Positions 32,462 through 41,103 of a DNA stretch of 64,000 nt are shown here, piece by piece. The notes under the pieces were generated by a model. That model searched no databases. It was given only the letters and a program-made list of their open reading frames with translations, and was not told where the DNA came from. The stretch spans positions 1 to 64,000 of the forward strand of contig JAISUT010000064.1 in assembly GCA_031271905.1 (NCBI GenBank), written 5' to 3'. The first letter of the stretch is position 1. The number at the start of each line of letters is the position of its first letter. The position numbers were made by a program, and so were the translations under genes. The DNA comes from Acidobacteriota bacterium (GTDB lineage Bacteria; Acidobacteriota; UBA6911).

Positions 32462-33400
32462 ATGGAAGGCGCGGGGAAGACGATGCGATCCGAGGGTGTT
32501 CCCGGGGGGCGCCCCGAAAACCCGGGGGAGGGGCTGAGGGAGGCGTGGCGGCGGCACGAGCGGCGCTGGCGGGGCCACCGCTTCGTCTACGCCGTGGTCT
32601 CGCGGCGCAGCCGGGGCGTCTCGGTCGGCGTGAACCTCTCGCCGGGGAAGGCGTGCAACTTCGGCTGCGCCTACTGCCAGGTGAAGCGCCCTGCGCCTCC
32701 CGCGCAAGCCATGCCGGGGCGGGAGGCGCAGGTGGACGAGGTCGTGCTCGCGCAGGAGCTGGACGGCATCCTGCAAGCCGAACGCGACGGCTCGCTCTAT
32801 GGCGAGCCCCCGTTCGACGCGCTGCCGGCGGCGGGACGGGGGGTGCGCGACATCGCCTTCTCCGGCGACGGCGAGCCGACGGCGTATCCCGGCTTCGGGC
32901 GGGTCGTGGACATCGCCGCCGCCGCGCGGGCGCGCCACGGCCTGAGCGACGCGAAACTGGTCTTGATCACCAACGCCGCCTACCTGGGCGAGCCCGCCGT
33001 GCGCGACGCGCTGGAGGTGCTGGACGCGAACAACGGCGAGGTCTGGGCGAAATTGGACGCCGGGACGGAAGGGTACTTCCGCAAGGTCAACCGCGCCGCC
33101 GCGTCGCTCGACGGGATATTGGGGAACATCCTGGGGGCGGCGCGCCGCCGTCCGGTGGTGATCCAGACGCTGTGGATGCGCCTCGACGGGGACGCCCCGC
33201 CGCCGGGGGAGGTCGAAAGCTACTGCGGGCGGTTGCAGGCGTTGCTCGACGCCGGCGGGCGGCTGAAGGCGATCCAGCTCCACACCGTCGCCAGGGCTCC
33301 GGCGGAAGGCTATGTCGCGCCGCTGACCGGCGCGGAGATGGAGGGCGTCGCCAACCTCGTGCGCGCGCGCCTCCCCGTCCCGGTGGAGCTGTTCGCTTGA
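32462..33400 (+). CDS. Radical SAM protein, COG0731-like
   Basis: 312 aa from ATG 32462 (GGGGAGGG five bases upstream; GTG at 32459 is too close to that site). The 4Fe-4S cluster motif is CNFGCAYCQ (CxxxCxxC, about residues 66-73), followed by the SAM-binding GDGEPT motif and a TIM-barrel pattern. The SPGKACNFGCAYCQV segment matches the group named after wyosine base synthetases, but bacterial members have no established function. It diverges from the ilv operon and is followed by the convergent MscS gene. Confidence 0.82.
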   Translation: MEGAGKTMRSEGVPGGRPENPGEGLREAWRRHERRWRGHRFVYAVVSRRSRGVSVGVNLSPGKACNFGCAYCQVKRPAPPAQAMPGREAQVDEVVLAQELDGILQAERDGSLYGEPPFDALPAAGRGVRDIAFSGDGEPTAYPGFGRVVDIAAAARARHGLSDAKLVLITNAAYLGEPAVRDALEVLDANNGEVWAKLDAGTEGYFRKVNRAAASLDGILGNILGAARRRPVVIQTLWMRLDGDAPPPGEVESYCGRLQALLDAGGRLKAIQLHTVARAPAEGYVAPLTGAEMEGVANLVRARLPVPVELFA

Positions 33401-33405
33401 GCGGC

Positions 33406-34575
33406 CTACGCCTCGGGCGGCTCCGGCGACACCGCAGGCTGCGGGGCGGGGGCGGCCTTGGGCGGGGGCGTCGCCGACGGCAGGGGGGCGCTGTAGCTGA
33501 TGCGCGTCGGGTAGGCGATCTCCGCGCCGTGCGCCGCGATGATGTCGGCGATCTTCAGCAACACGTCCTGCTTGACCTCGTGGAAGCGCACCCAGACCGT
33601 GGTGCGGGTGAAGGTGTAGACCATGATGTCGAGCGAGAACTCGTTGAACTGCAGGAAATTCACGATCAGCGTCTGCGACTGGTCGATCTCCGGGTGCGCC
33701 ATCAGCATGGCGCGGATGTCGGAGACGATGCCCGCCACCTCGCCGATGTCGTCGTAGCGCACGCCGATGGTCTCGTTGATGCGGCGGTTGGTCATGCGCG
33801 AGGGGTTCTCCACCGTGATGGTGGTGAACACGGAGTTGGGCACGTACAGCGGGCGCTTGTCGAAGGTGCGGATGCGCGTGACGCGCCAGCCGATCTCCTC
33901 GACCGTCCCCTCGATCTGCTTGTCGGGCGAGCGCACCCAGTCGCCGACCGCGAACGGGCGGTCGAGGTGGATCATCAGTCCGCCGAAAAAGTTGGCGAGC
34001 ATGTCTTTCGCCGCCAAGCCCACCGCCAAGCCGCCGACGCCGCCGAGGGCCAGCACGCTGCCGAGCGGGACGTGCAGGCTTTGCAGGCACAGGAGGCTGG
34101 CGACGACGATGACCACTATGCGCAAAAGCTGGGTGATGCCGTCTGCGGCGGTGCGGTCTACCGGCGCCCCGAGGGCTTCCTTCCTCTTGAGGAAGGCGAC
34201 CTTCGCGTTCTGGATCAGCCGCACCAGGAACCAGGTGATGCAGAAGAACACGCCGATGGTGCGGATGGCGGGGACGGCGTTCGGCAACGGCTGGGAGATC
34301 ACGTCGGCGCCCCGGACGACGTCGAGCACGAACGTGGCGCCGAGCACCCACGCCAGCCACGAGACGGGGTGGCGGAGCGCCGAGAACAGCACGTCGTCCC
34401 ATATCGCGGGGGTCTTTTCCGCCCCTTTCGCCAAACGCGCCAAGACGCGGCGCAGGACGAAATTGACGGCGATGACCGCCAACAGGATGCCGGCGGCCTT
34501 CACGGCGAGCACGGCGAGCGCCGCAGAGCCTCCGTCGACGCCATGTTGTTGCAACCAGTCCAAGAGTAACTTCAT
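33406..34575 (-). CDS. MscS-family small-conductance mechanosensitive channel
   Basis: 389 aa. Four to five transmembrane helices, with the pore-lining helix GGVGGLAVGLAAKDMLANFFGGLMI containing the Gly/Ala packing pattern of MscS TM3, then the beta domain LDRPFAVGDWV and PNSVFTTITVENPSRMTNRRI. It releases osmolytes on hypo-osmotic shock. The longer N-terminus resembles YnaI/YbdG-type members. The C-terminal 30 residues are Pro/Ala-rich. Ends 6 bp from the convergent radical SAM gene. Confidence 0.93.
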   Translation of the reverse strand: MKLLLDWLQQHGVDGGSAALAVLAVKAAGILLAVIAVNFVLRRVLARLAKGAEKTPAIWDDVLFSALRHPVSWLAWVLGATFVLDVVRGADVISQPLPNAVPAIRTIGVFFCITWFLVRLIQNAKVAFLKRKEALGAPVDRTAADGITQLLRIVVIVVASLLCLQSLHVPLGSVLALGGVGGLAVGLAAKDMLANFFGGLMIHLDRPFAVGDWVRSPDKQIEGTVEEIGWRVTRIRTFDKRPLYVPNSVFTTITVENPSRMTNRRINETIGVRYDDIGEVAGIVSDIRAMLMAHPEIDQSQTLIVNFLQFNEFSLDIMVYTFTRTTVWVRFHEVKQDVLLKIADIIAAHGAEIAYPTRISYSAPLPSATPPPKAAPAPQPAVSPEPPEA

Positions 34576-34834
34576 CTCACAATCCCACGGAAACCCTCAG
34601 ATTCCAACAGACAGACCGGCGATGGCGCGGGGAAGCGCCTGTCGATGATGGGGGGCCGCTTCGCCGCCAGCGCCTTCCGACATGGGGATATGATGACATG
34701 ATGAATAATCCGGTTCAATACATTACAATGACGCGGTCGTCGCCGCGCGCCCCATGCGCCGGAGACGGCGGGGCTATGCCCCGCACCCCGTTAAACGGCG
34801 CGCCGTCAAACGGCGTTTTTCCAGGCAGGGCGTC

Positions 34835-35752
34835 ATGGAACTGAGGCATTTGCGATATTTCGTGGTGGTCGCCGAGCAACTCCACTTCCGCCACGCGGCG
34901 GAGATCGTGCGGGTGGCGCAACCCGCTCTCAGCCGGCAGATACGGCAGTTGGAGGAGGAGCTGGGGGTCGCGCTGCTCGAGCGCTCGCGCCACCAGGTCC
35001 GGCTCACCCCGGCGGGCAAGGCGTTCTACGAGAGGGCGCAGCGCATCCTTGCCGAAGCAGGCCGCGCCGTGGCGGAGGCCCGCGACGTGGAGCGCGGCGC
35101 CTCGGGCGTCATCCGCGTCGGGTTCGTCAGCACGGCGGCGATACAGGTGCTGCCCGACGCGATGAAGAAACTGCGGCGGCAGGCGCCGGCGGCGGAGTTC
35201 GAGCTGAACGAGCTGGCGGCGGGGGAGCAGATCGACGGGTTGTACCGCGAGCGGCTGGACATCGCCTTCGTCCACGCCAAGCTGTCGCAGGACGTGCTGC
35301 GGACGCGGGTGGTGGCGCGCGACCGGCTGGTGGCGGCCGTGCCCGAGCCGTCCAAGCTCGCCTCGGGGCGGCATGTGGACATGAAAGACCTGGTGGAATG
35401 GCCTGCGATCATGCCTGCCGCGCACTCCACCTCCGGTTTTTTCGAGCAGGTGCGCATGGCATATCAGATGGCGGGCGTGCGACCGGAGCGCGTCCACTAC
35501 ACGCGCCTGTTGCAGACCGGCCTGCTCCTGGTGGCGGCGGGGGTGGGCGTCTCGCTGGTGCCCGAGTCGTTCCAAGCCATCCACGTGAAGGGGGTCGCCT
35601 ATAGGAGATTGCAAATAGCGCCGCCCCTGAGCGAATTGGTGGCGGCGTGGCGGCGGGACAACGCCTCGCCGCTTCTCCGGCGCTTCGTCGCCGACCTGCC
35701 CACCCCGCCCACCGCGACGGCGACGGCGCCCCCGAAACATCCCCCCGCATGA
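34835..35752 (+). CDS. LysR-family transcriptional regulator
   Basis: 305 aa from ATG 34835. N-terminal winged helix-turn-helix MELRHLRYFVVVAEQLHFRHAAEIVRVAQPALSRQIRQLEEELGVALLER (motif AQPALSRQIRQLEEELGV), then a periplasmic-binding-like effector domain. The sequence is close to the BenM/CatM/AlsR-type group. It diverges from the mscS gene; its own target is not evident since the next gene downstream is unrelated. The Pro/Ala-rich C-terminus is likely disordered. Confidence 0.92.
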   Translation: MELRHLRYFVVVAEQLHFRHAAEIVRVAQPALSRQIRQLEEELGVALLERSRHQVRLTPAGKAFYERAQRILAEAGRAVAEARDVERGASGVIRVGFVSTAAIQVLPDAMKKLRRQAPAAEFELNELAAGEQIDGLYRERLDIAFVHAKLSQDVLRTRVVARDRLVAAVPEPSKLASGRHVDMKDLVEWPAIMPAAHSTSGFFEQVRMAYQMAGVRPERVHYTRLLQTGLLLVAAGVGVSLVPESFQAIHVKGVAYRRLQIAPPLSELVAAWRRDNASPLLRRFVADLPTPPTATATAPPKHPPA

Positions 35753-35789
35753 GGCTGTCAGACATTGCGAAGCCACGTGGAGGCGATGG

Positions 35790-35861
35790 GAGGGGCGGTT
35801 GGAGAACATCGCCCAAAGCACCGGCTTGACCGTCGATGAAGTCCGGCAACTCACCCAGTGA
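35790..35861 (+). pseudogene. Possible C-terminal remnant of an Rpn/PD-(D/E)XK transposase-like gene
   Basis: A short open segment ends LENIAQSTGLTVDEVRQLTQ, which resembles the C-terminal tail of Rpn-family (PDDEXK) proteins ('ia..tgls.eei..l'). Nothing upstream in any frame completes such a gene. It sits in a 340-bp gap next to an SUMF1-like gene with less GC-biased codons. Weakly supported. Confidence 0.3.
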
Positions 35862-35993
35862 CACACGGACGGACGGCGAGGATTCGCGCATGGCCATATT
35901 GCCCCACCACCACCTCGATGTACATCGGCAAGTCGCATGAGGATGCCGCGCACACAGCGCGCAATCGATAATATTGCGTCTGCCCCTGCGCCG

Positions 35994-36038
35994 AAAAACG
36001 CATCCGACGTTCGACGCTTGCTACTAGCCGGATGCGTT
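35994..36038 (-). terminator. Intrinsic terminator after the SUMF1-like gene
   Basis: Perfect 10-bp stem AACGCATCCG/CGGATGCGTT with a 22-nt loop; on the minus strand the second arm runs into TTTTT. It lies about 57 nt past the stop of the SUMF1-like gene. Confidence 0.75.
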
Positions 36039-36094
36039 TGCTGTTACTGCTGTTTGCCCCTTGCCGAGGATGGGATGCAGACGCCTGTTCAAAA

Positions 36095-36790
36095 TCAACC
36101 CCGTTGTTTTGAGCTGCAAGCCAAGCGGAAGCCGAGATTGCCGCCGCGAGAGCCGGGCTCGACGCCGAAGCGAATAGAGACTCGCGCGCCCCTCGCGTCG
36201 TAGATCCAGCACCCGCCGCGAAACACGCGGAGCGGGCCACTCCTGGAGCGACTGTAGTTCGAGTTGTAGTAGTCGCCAGTCCACTCCCACACGTTCCCGC
36301 TCATGTCGTATAGCCCCAGCTCGTTCGCATTTTTCGTCCCTACTGGATGCGTCATCATGCCGCTGTTTTCGCCGTACCACGCCACATCACCGACAGCATT
36401 GCTTCCGCTGTACTTGTACCCCCGGCTCCGACTGCCGCCACGCGCCGCGTATTCCCACTCCGCCTCCGTCGGCAGACGGTAGTTTTTTCCGGTCTGGGCA
36501 TTTAACCGGCGAATGAATTCTTGGACGTCGTCCCAGCTTACCTGCTCTACCGGCAGATCGTCCCCTTTGAAATACGAGGGGTTGTTTCCCATGACCGCCC
36601 GCCATTGCGCTTGCGTCACCTCGTGCTTCCCGATATAAAAATCCTCCACCGTTTCGGGGTGCGCGGGGCTTTCATCTTCATCGCAGTCGCCCCCTTGCTC
36701 GGACGTGCAGCCCATCGTGAACGTCCCGCCCTTCACGAACACCAACTCCATGCCCGTCACGTCGTCTTTTATCGTCGCCAATCCGGCCAT
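36095..36790 (-). CDS. SUMF1/formylglycine-generating-enzyme-like domain protein
   Basis: 231 aa, almost all one C-type-lectin-like SUMF1 domain: MELVFVKGGTFTMGC, GKHEVTQAQWRAVMG, LPVEQVSWDDVQEFIRRLN, YRLPTEAEWEYAARGG, LYDMSGNVWEWTGDYY and the final RVFRGGCW...LGFRLA. No signal peptide is seen. The paired catalytic cysteines of true formylglycine-generating enzymes are missing from the C-terminal strand, so sulfatase activation is unlikely. The C-terminal 40 residues match the layout of diversity-generating-retroelement variable regions. Codons are less GC-biased than in neighbours, hinting at acquisition. A functional role cannot be stated. Confidence 0.82.
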   Translation of the reverse strand: MAGLATIKDDVTGMELVFVKGGTFTMGCTSEQGGDCDEDESPAHPETVEDFYIGKHEVTQAQWRAVMGNNPSYFKGDDLPVEQVSWDDVQEFIRRLNAQTGKNYRLPTEAEWEYAARGGSRSRGYKYSGSNAVGDVAWYGENSGMMTHPVGTKNANELGLYDMSGNVWEWTGDYYNSNYSRSRSGPLRVFRGGCWIYDARGARVSIRFGVEPGSRGGNLGFRLACSSKQRG

Positions 36791-36917
36791 CGCCTCTTCC
36801 CCTTATTCTTGGAATTGGGAGTTCAAAATCAGCCGCACCTTCACCGCACCCCTGCGGGAAAAGCCCGTTTCCCACCTCTCCGCGCCAGCGCGCCGCCCCG
36901 CGCAAGCGAGCGCAGGG

Positions 36918-37433
36918 TCAGAGCCGGAGCTCCATGACCCAGGCGTCTTCCGTGGGGTTCGAGTAATAGTCCAGGCGCGCCCCCGCGATCTGGAAGCCGT
37001 GCGCGCCGTAGAACTGTATCGCCCGCCGGTTGGACTTGCGCACCTCGAGGAAACAGCGGTCGCATCCGCGCCGCACCCCTTCCTCGAAGGTCGCCTCCAG
37101 CACCCGCGTCCCCAGCCCCAGCCGATGGAACTCCGGCAGGACGCCGATCTTCAGCAACTCCAGGTTCTCGTAGACCGCCCGCGCCAAGGAGAATCCGACG
37201 AGGCGCGTCGCGCCCGCCACCCGCCGCGCCAGCTTGCGGCCGAAATACTCGGGGAGCTCGCCGAGGAAGCGCCGATAGTTGTCCTCGCCCCAGAACGAGA
37301 GGTTGGTCGCCGCCTCTAACGCCTCGATCAGCGGCGCGTCTTCCGGCAGGAGCGTAGAGACCCGGATGTCCGCGAAGTCGTCGAAACCGCCTGCGCCGTC
37401 GCAAGCGCCAGCCGTGGGCACGTCGGGTCGCAT
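36918..37433 (-). CDS. rimI: GNAT acetyltransferase, RimI-like
   Basis: 171 aa from ATG 37433. GNAT fold with the acetyl-CoA loop VLPEFHRLGLGTRVLEA and the RimI-type C-terminal LEVRKSNRRAIQFYGAHGFQIAGARLDYY. RimI acetylates the N-terminal alanine of ribosomal protein S18. It starts 5 bp after the tsaB stop, and tsaB-rimI linkage is common. The last residues (DAWVMEL) match the RimI end (DALVMEL). Start and family fairly secure; substrate inferred. Confidence 0.87.
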   Translation of the reverse strand: MRPDVPTAGACDGAGGFDDFADIRVSTLLPEDAPLIEALEAATNLSFWGEDNYRRFLGELPEYFGRKLARRVAGATRLVGFSLARAVYENLELLKIGVLPEFHRLGLGTRVLEATFEEGVRRGCDRCFLEVRKSNRRAIQFYGAHGFQIAGARLDYYSNPTEDAWVMELRL

Positions 37434-37438
37434 CTCCG

Positions 37439-38173
37439 TCACGCCCCTTGCCGCTTCCGGGCGGCTTTCCTGGCGTTCTTCACCGCATCCGGCGGCCGGA
37501 CGTACAGCGGCTCCGCCAGCAACGCCTCGCCGGCGCGCCACGTCCGCCTCCGCTCGAGCGCGAGCCGCCCGACCCCTTCCGCGAGGAACAGATCGACCGC
37601 GACCCAGCGCATGCCGGGGCGGGCGGCGGCGAGCGCCGTGAGCAACCGCCCGTCAAGGTCGCCCGTCGCGAAACCGACGCCGGCGAGCCGCCCCCCCAAC
37701 TCCGGGAGATCGACCAAGGCGGGCTTGCCCGCTTGCCGGACGCCGCCGCCGCCACGGCTCTCGTACCCCCCGAAGTAGACCTGGTTGCGGTGCGCGTCGA
37801 GAAGGACGGCCAACGGGACGCCTGCGGGGACGGCGGCGGCGGACGCAAGACGCCGCGCCAGCACGTCCAAGCCCGAGACGCCCGCGAACGGGATGCCGAG
37901 CGACTGCGCCAGGCCCAAGGCGGTCGCCACGCCGATGCGGACGCCCGTGAACGAGCCAGGCCCCAGCCCCGACGCGACCAGCCCCAGGTCGCGCAACCGC
38001 CACCCCGCGCGCCCCAACAGGAAATCGACGGACTGGAGCAGGTGCTCGGAATGCGCCGCCGAGGCGTCCACCCGCAGGTCGGCACGCAGGCGCCCCCCCT
38101 CGAGCAGGGCGACGCTCCCCCGGTTGGAGGAGGTGTCGAAGGCGAGCGCCTTCAGGGATTCGTTCGTCGGCAT
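37439..38173 (-). CDS. tsaB: tRNA threonylcarbamoyladenosine biosynthesis protein TsaB
   Basis: 244 aa from ATG 38173. ASKHA-fold protein with the TsaB signature ALAFDTSSNRGSVALLEGG, SEHLLQSVDFLL and ASGLGPGSFTGVRIGVATALGLAQ. With TsaD and TsaE it makes the t6A modification at tRNA position 37. Preceded by a strong promoter overlapping the divergent mutS promoter. tsaB-rimI form an operon. Confidence 0.94.
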   Translation of the reverse strand: MPTNESLKALAFDTSSNRGSVALLEGGRLRADLRVDASAAHSEHLLQSVDFLLGRAGWRLRDLGLVASGLGPGSFTGVRIGVATALGLAQSLGIPFAGVSGLDVLARRLASAAAVPAGVPLAVLLDAHRNQVYFGGYESRGGGGVRQAGKPALVDLPELGGRLAGVGFATGDLDGRLLTALAAARPGMRWVAVDLFLAEGVGRLALERRRTWRAGEALLAEPLYVRPPDAVKNARKAARKRQGA

Positions 38174-38274
38174 AGCGTCTCTTTTCAACAACCCGGTCGC
38201 CCGCCCAATCCACTCCCGCCAGCGAGCCCCACTCCCGTCGCCGGGGCGCAGGGGCGCGGGGCGCATGTCGGCGA

Positions 38275-38304
38275 TTGACAGCGACAAGCGATAAATTATA
38301 TATT
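38275..38304 (+). promoter_or_regulatory. Sigma70-type promoter of mutS
   Basis: Perfect -35 TTGACA at 38275-38280, then TATATA with a 16-bp spacer or TATATT with 18 bp. The predicted start is near 38311, so the mutS mRNA would have a leader of about 170 nt, which holds no obvious ORF with an SD. Confidence 0.6.
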
Positions 38305-38323
38305 TTATACTCTTTGCACTCAA
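38295..38323 (-). promoter_or_regulatory. Sigma70-type promoter of tsaB-rimI
   Basis: The minus strand reads TTGAGT (-35), a 17-bp spacer and a perfect TATAAT (-10). It interleaves with the mutS promoter: the two -10 elements occupy the same AT-rich patch. Confidence 0.7.
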
Positions 38324-38480
38324 GGACTTGTGCTCGCGCGGCAGGCGGCCGCACGCATGTCGGTTCGGCGCGCGATGTTTTGGTGCGCGTAAAAAGGTGT
38401 GCGACAAGGATGCGCGACATGCGAAGGGCGCGGACGCGCCGGCGTACCGGCGCAATCGACAACATTATCTTGGATGGCGG

Positions 38481-41006
38481 ATGGACAAGAACGACGACCT
38501 CTCACCGATGATGAAGCAGTATCACGACGTCAAACGCCGTTTCCCAGGCAAGCTCGTGTTCTTCCGCCTCGGCGACTTCTACGAGATGTTCTACGAGGAC
38601 GCATTGACGGCCTCGCGCGCCTTGCAGATCACCCTGACCTCCCGCAACAAGGACAAGTCGGGCACCCCCATCCCCATGTGCGGCGTGCCGGTCCACGCGG
38701 TGGAGAGCTACGTCGGCCGCCTGATGAAGAAGGGGTTCAAGGTCGCCATCTGCGAGCAGATGGAGGATCCGAAGCTGACCAAGAAGCTGGTGCAGCGCGA
38801 GGTCACCCGCGTCCTGACCCCGGGGACGGTCATCGAGGACAGGCTGCTCGAACCCAAGGACCACAACTACCTCGGCAGCCTCTACGTCGCGCCGCAGGGG
38901 GTGGGGCTGGCGTTCATGGATCTGACCACCGCCGACTTCCTGGCCGCCGAGTTCCCGCAGGACGACGCCGGGGGCAAGGACGCCTGGCATCGGGCGCTGG
39001 ACGAGATCAACCGCTTCGCCCCCCGCGAGCTGGTGCTCCAGGAAGGCGCCGTCGGCGAGTTGCGCCCGAAGATCGCGCGCGAATGGTCTGACGGCTGGGT
39101 GCCGAGCCCGGTGGACGACTGGGTGTTCAACTACGACTACGCCCAGCGCACGTTGCTCGAATACTTCGACGTCACCACCTTGGACGGTTTCGGCGCGGCG
39201 GGGAAGCCCCTCGCCCTGTCGGCGGCGGGCGCCCTGGTCCATTACCTCGGCGACTCCAGGCTCGACGCCCTGGGCAAGGCGTCGAAGCTCCGCTTCTTCG
39301 AGCCGTCAGACTTCCTGCGCCTGGACGCGGCCTCGGTCACCAACCTGGAGCTGACCCAGACGATGGACGGCGCACGGCAGGGGTCTTTGCTCTCGTTCAT
39401 CGACATGACGCACACCGGCATGGGGGCGCGGCTCCTGAAATCGTGGCTGCTCCTGCCGCTGTTGGACATCCCGCAACTGGAGGGCCGCTTGGACGCCGTG
39501 GAGGCGCTCTCCAAGAACGTCGCGGTCTCGGGCAGGCTGGCGTCGCGGCTGGCGGAGATACTCGACCTGGAAAGGCTCATCAGCCGCATCATGGCGGGTA
39601 TCGCCACGCCGCGCGAGCTGGTGGCGCTGAAAAACTCCCTGCGCCACGTCCCCACGCTCGAGACCGTCCTGAAGGAGCTGCCCGCGCCTCGCCTCGCCGA
39701 GATCCGCAAGCGGATGGATCCGCTCAGGGACGTGGTGCGCCTGGTCGATGCCGCCATCGCGGACGACCCGCCGGCGTCGGCGAACGACCCGGGGATCATC
39801 CGCGACGGCTATTCCGCAGAGCTGGACGACCTGCGCTCCGTCCGCCACAGCGGCAAGGGGTACATCGCCAAGCTGGAGGCGAAAGAGCGCTCCCAGACCG
39901 GCATCTCCTCGCTCAAGGTGAAGTTCAACCAGGTCTTCGGCTACTTCATCGAGGTCACCAAGCCCAACCTCCCGCTCGTGCCCAAGCACTACATGCGCAA
40001 GCAGACCCTCGCCAACTGCGAGCGTTTCGTGACCGAGGAGTTGCAGACCTACGAGGCGAAAGTGCTGGGGGCGGAGGAGCGCATCGCGGCGATCGAGAAG
40101 GAGCTGTTCGCGGAGGTGCGCAAGACGGTGGGGGCGGAAGGGGCGCGCGTGCAGGCGACCGCGCGCCTGGTCGCCGAGGTGGACGCCTACGTCTCGCTGG
40201 CCGAGGTCGCGCTCAAGCACGACTACGTCAGGCCGCGGCTCTCCACCGGCGACGAGATCTTCATCCAGGACGGGCGCCACCCCGTCGTGGAGTCGCAGAG
40301 CCAGCCGTTCATCCCGAACGACCTGTACATGAACGCGACCACCGACCAGCTCCTCGTCCTGACCGGGCCGAACATGGGGGGCAAGTCCACCTACCTGCGG
40401 CAGACGGCGCTCATCGTGATCCTCGCGCAGATGGGCTCCTTCGTCCCGGCGCGCGAGGCGCGCATCGGCTGCGTGGACCGCATCTACACGCGCGTGGGCG
40501 CCTCGGACAACCTCGCCAAGGGCCGCTCCACCTTCATGGTGGAGATGATCGAGACCGCCAACATCCTGAACACCGCCACCCCCCGCAGCCTGATCCTGCT
40601 GGACGAGGTGGGGCGCGGCACGGCCACCTTCGACGGCCTGTCCCTGGCGTGGGCCATCGCCGAGTACCTGGTCGAGACCCCCGAGCACCGCGCCAAGACG
40701 CTCTTCGCGACGCATTACCACGAGCTGACCAAGATGGCGGAGATCCAGCCGGGGGTGAAGAACTACTGCATGACGATCCAGGAGGCGGGCAAGGAGATCG
40801 TCTTCCTGCGCAAGGTCACGCCCGGCGCCGCCGACAAGAGCTACGGCATCGAGGTCGCCCGCCTGGCGGGGATGCCGCGCGAGGTGCTCGGGCGGGCGGG
40901 GCGCATCCTGGAGAAGCTGGAGAAGAAGGAGATCGACCTGACAGGGCGCTCCCGCCGCCGATCGACCGACGAGGTGATGGAGGAGTTGCAACGCTCGCTC
41001 TTTTAG
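38481..41006 (+). CDS. mutS: DNA mismatch repair protein MutS
   Basis: 841 aa. N-terminal mismatch-binding domain with the Phe-x-Glu motif LGDFYEMFYEDA (about residues 35-42), connector, lever and clamp domains, then the ATPase with Walker A TGPNMGGKSTYLRQ, Walker B LILLDEVGRGTATFDGLSLAWA and the histidine-rich FATHYHELT. The C-terminal EEVMEELQRSLF-like end is intact. ATG 38481 is chosen because homology begins right there (SPMMKQYHDVKRRFPGKLVFFRLGDFYEMF). No mutL is in the window. Confidence 0.97.
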   Translation: MDKNDDLSPMMKQYHDVKRRFPGKLVFFRLGDFYEMFYEDALTASRALQITLTSRNKDKSGTPIPMCGVPVHAVESYVGRLMKKGFKVAICEQMEDPKLTKKLVQREVTRVLTPGTVIEDRLLEPKDHNYLGSLYVAPQGVGLAFMDLTTADFLAAEFPQDDAGGKDAWHRALDEINRFAPRELVLQEGAVGELRPKIAREWSDGWVPSPVDDWVFNYDYAQRTLLEYFDVTTLDGFGAAGKPLALSAAGALVHYLGDSRLDALGKASKLRFFEPSDFLRLDAASVTNLELTQTMDGARQGSLLSFIDMTHTGMGARLLKSWLLLPLLDIPQLEGRLDAVEALSKNVAVSGRLASRLAEILDLERLISRIMAGIATPRELVALKNSLRHVPTLETVLKELPAPRLAEIRKRMDPLRDVVRLVDAAIADDPPASANDPGIIRDGYSAELDDLRSVRHSGKGYIAKLEAKERSQTGISSLKVKFNQVFGYFIEVTKPNLPLVPKHYMRKQTLANCERFVTEELQTYEAKVLGAEERIAAIEKELFAEVRKTVGAEGARVQATARLVAEVDAYVSLAEVALKHDYVRPRLSTGDEIFIQDGRHPVVESQSQPFIPNDLYMNATTDQLLVLTGPNMGGKSTYLRQTALIVILAQMGSFVPAREARIGCVDRIYTRVGASDNLAKGRSTFMVEMIETANILNTATPRSLILLDEVGRGTATFDGLSLAWAIAEYLVETPEHRAKTLFATHYHELTKMAEIQPGVKNYCMTIQEAGKEIVFLRKVTPGAADKSYGIEVARLAGMPREVLGRAGRILEKLEKKEIDLTGRSRRRSTDEVMEELQRSLF

Positions 41007-41068
41007 CCGCCAACAGCGCCATTCGCCCGAAACCGCATCAAAGGCGCCCCGGCGCCCGCCCCGGCGCG

Positions 41069-41074
41069 GTATAA
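41069..41074 (+). promoter_or_regulatory. -10 element upstream of the flippase-like gene
   Basis: A perfect TATAAT in otherwise GC-rich intergenic DNA, 30 bp before the ATG at 41104. No recognisable -35 precedes it. Confidence 0.4.
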
Positions 41075-41103
41075 TCCTAAATTTTCGGGAACGGCCTGGA
41101 ACC

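Noticed and set aside
36095-36790. Genuine formylglycine-generating enzyme (sulfatase activator)
   Set aside because: The catalytic cysteine pair is absent and no sulfatase gene is nearby; the same applies to the larger SUMF1-like protein at 61543.
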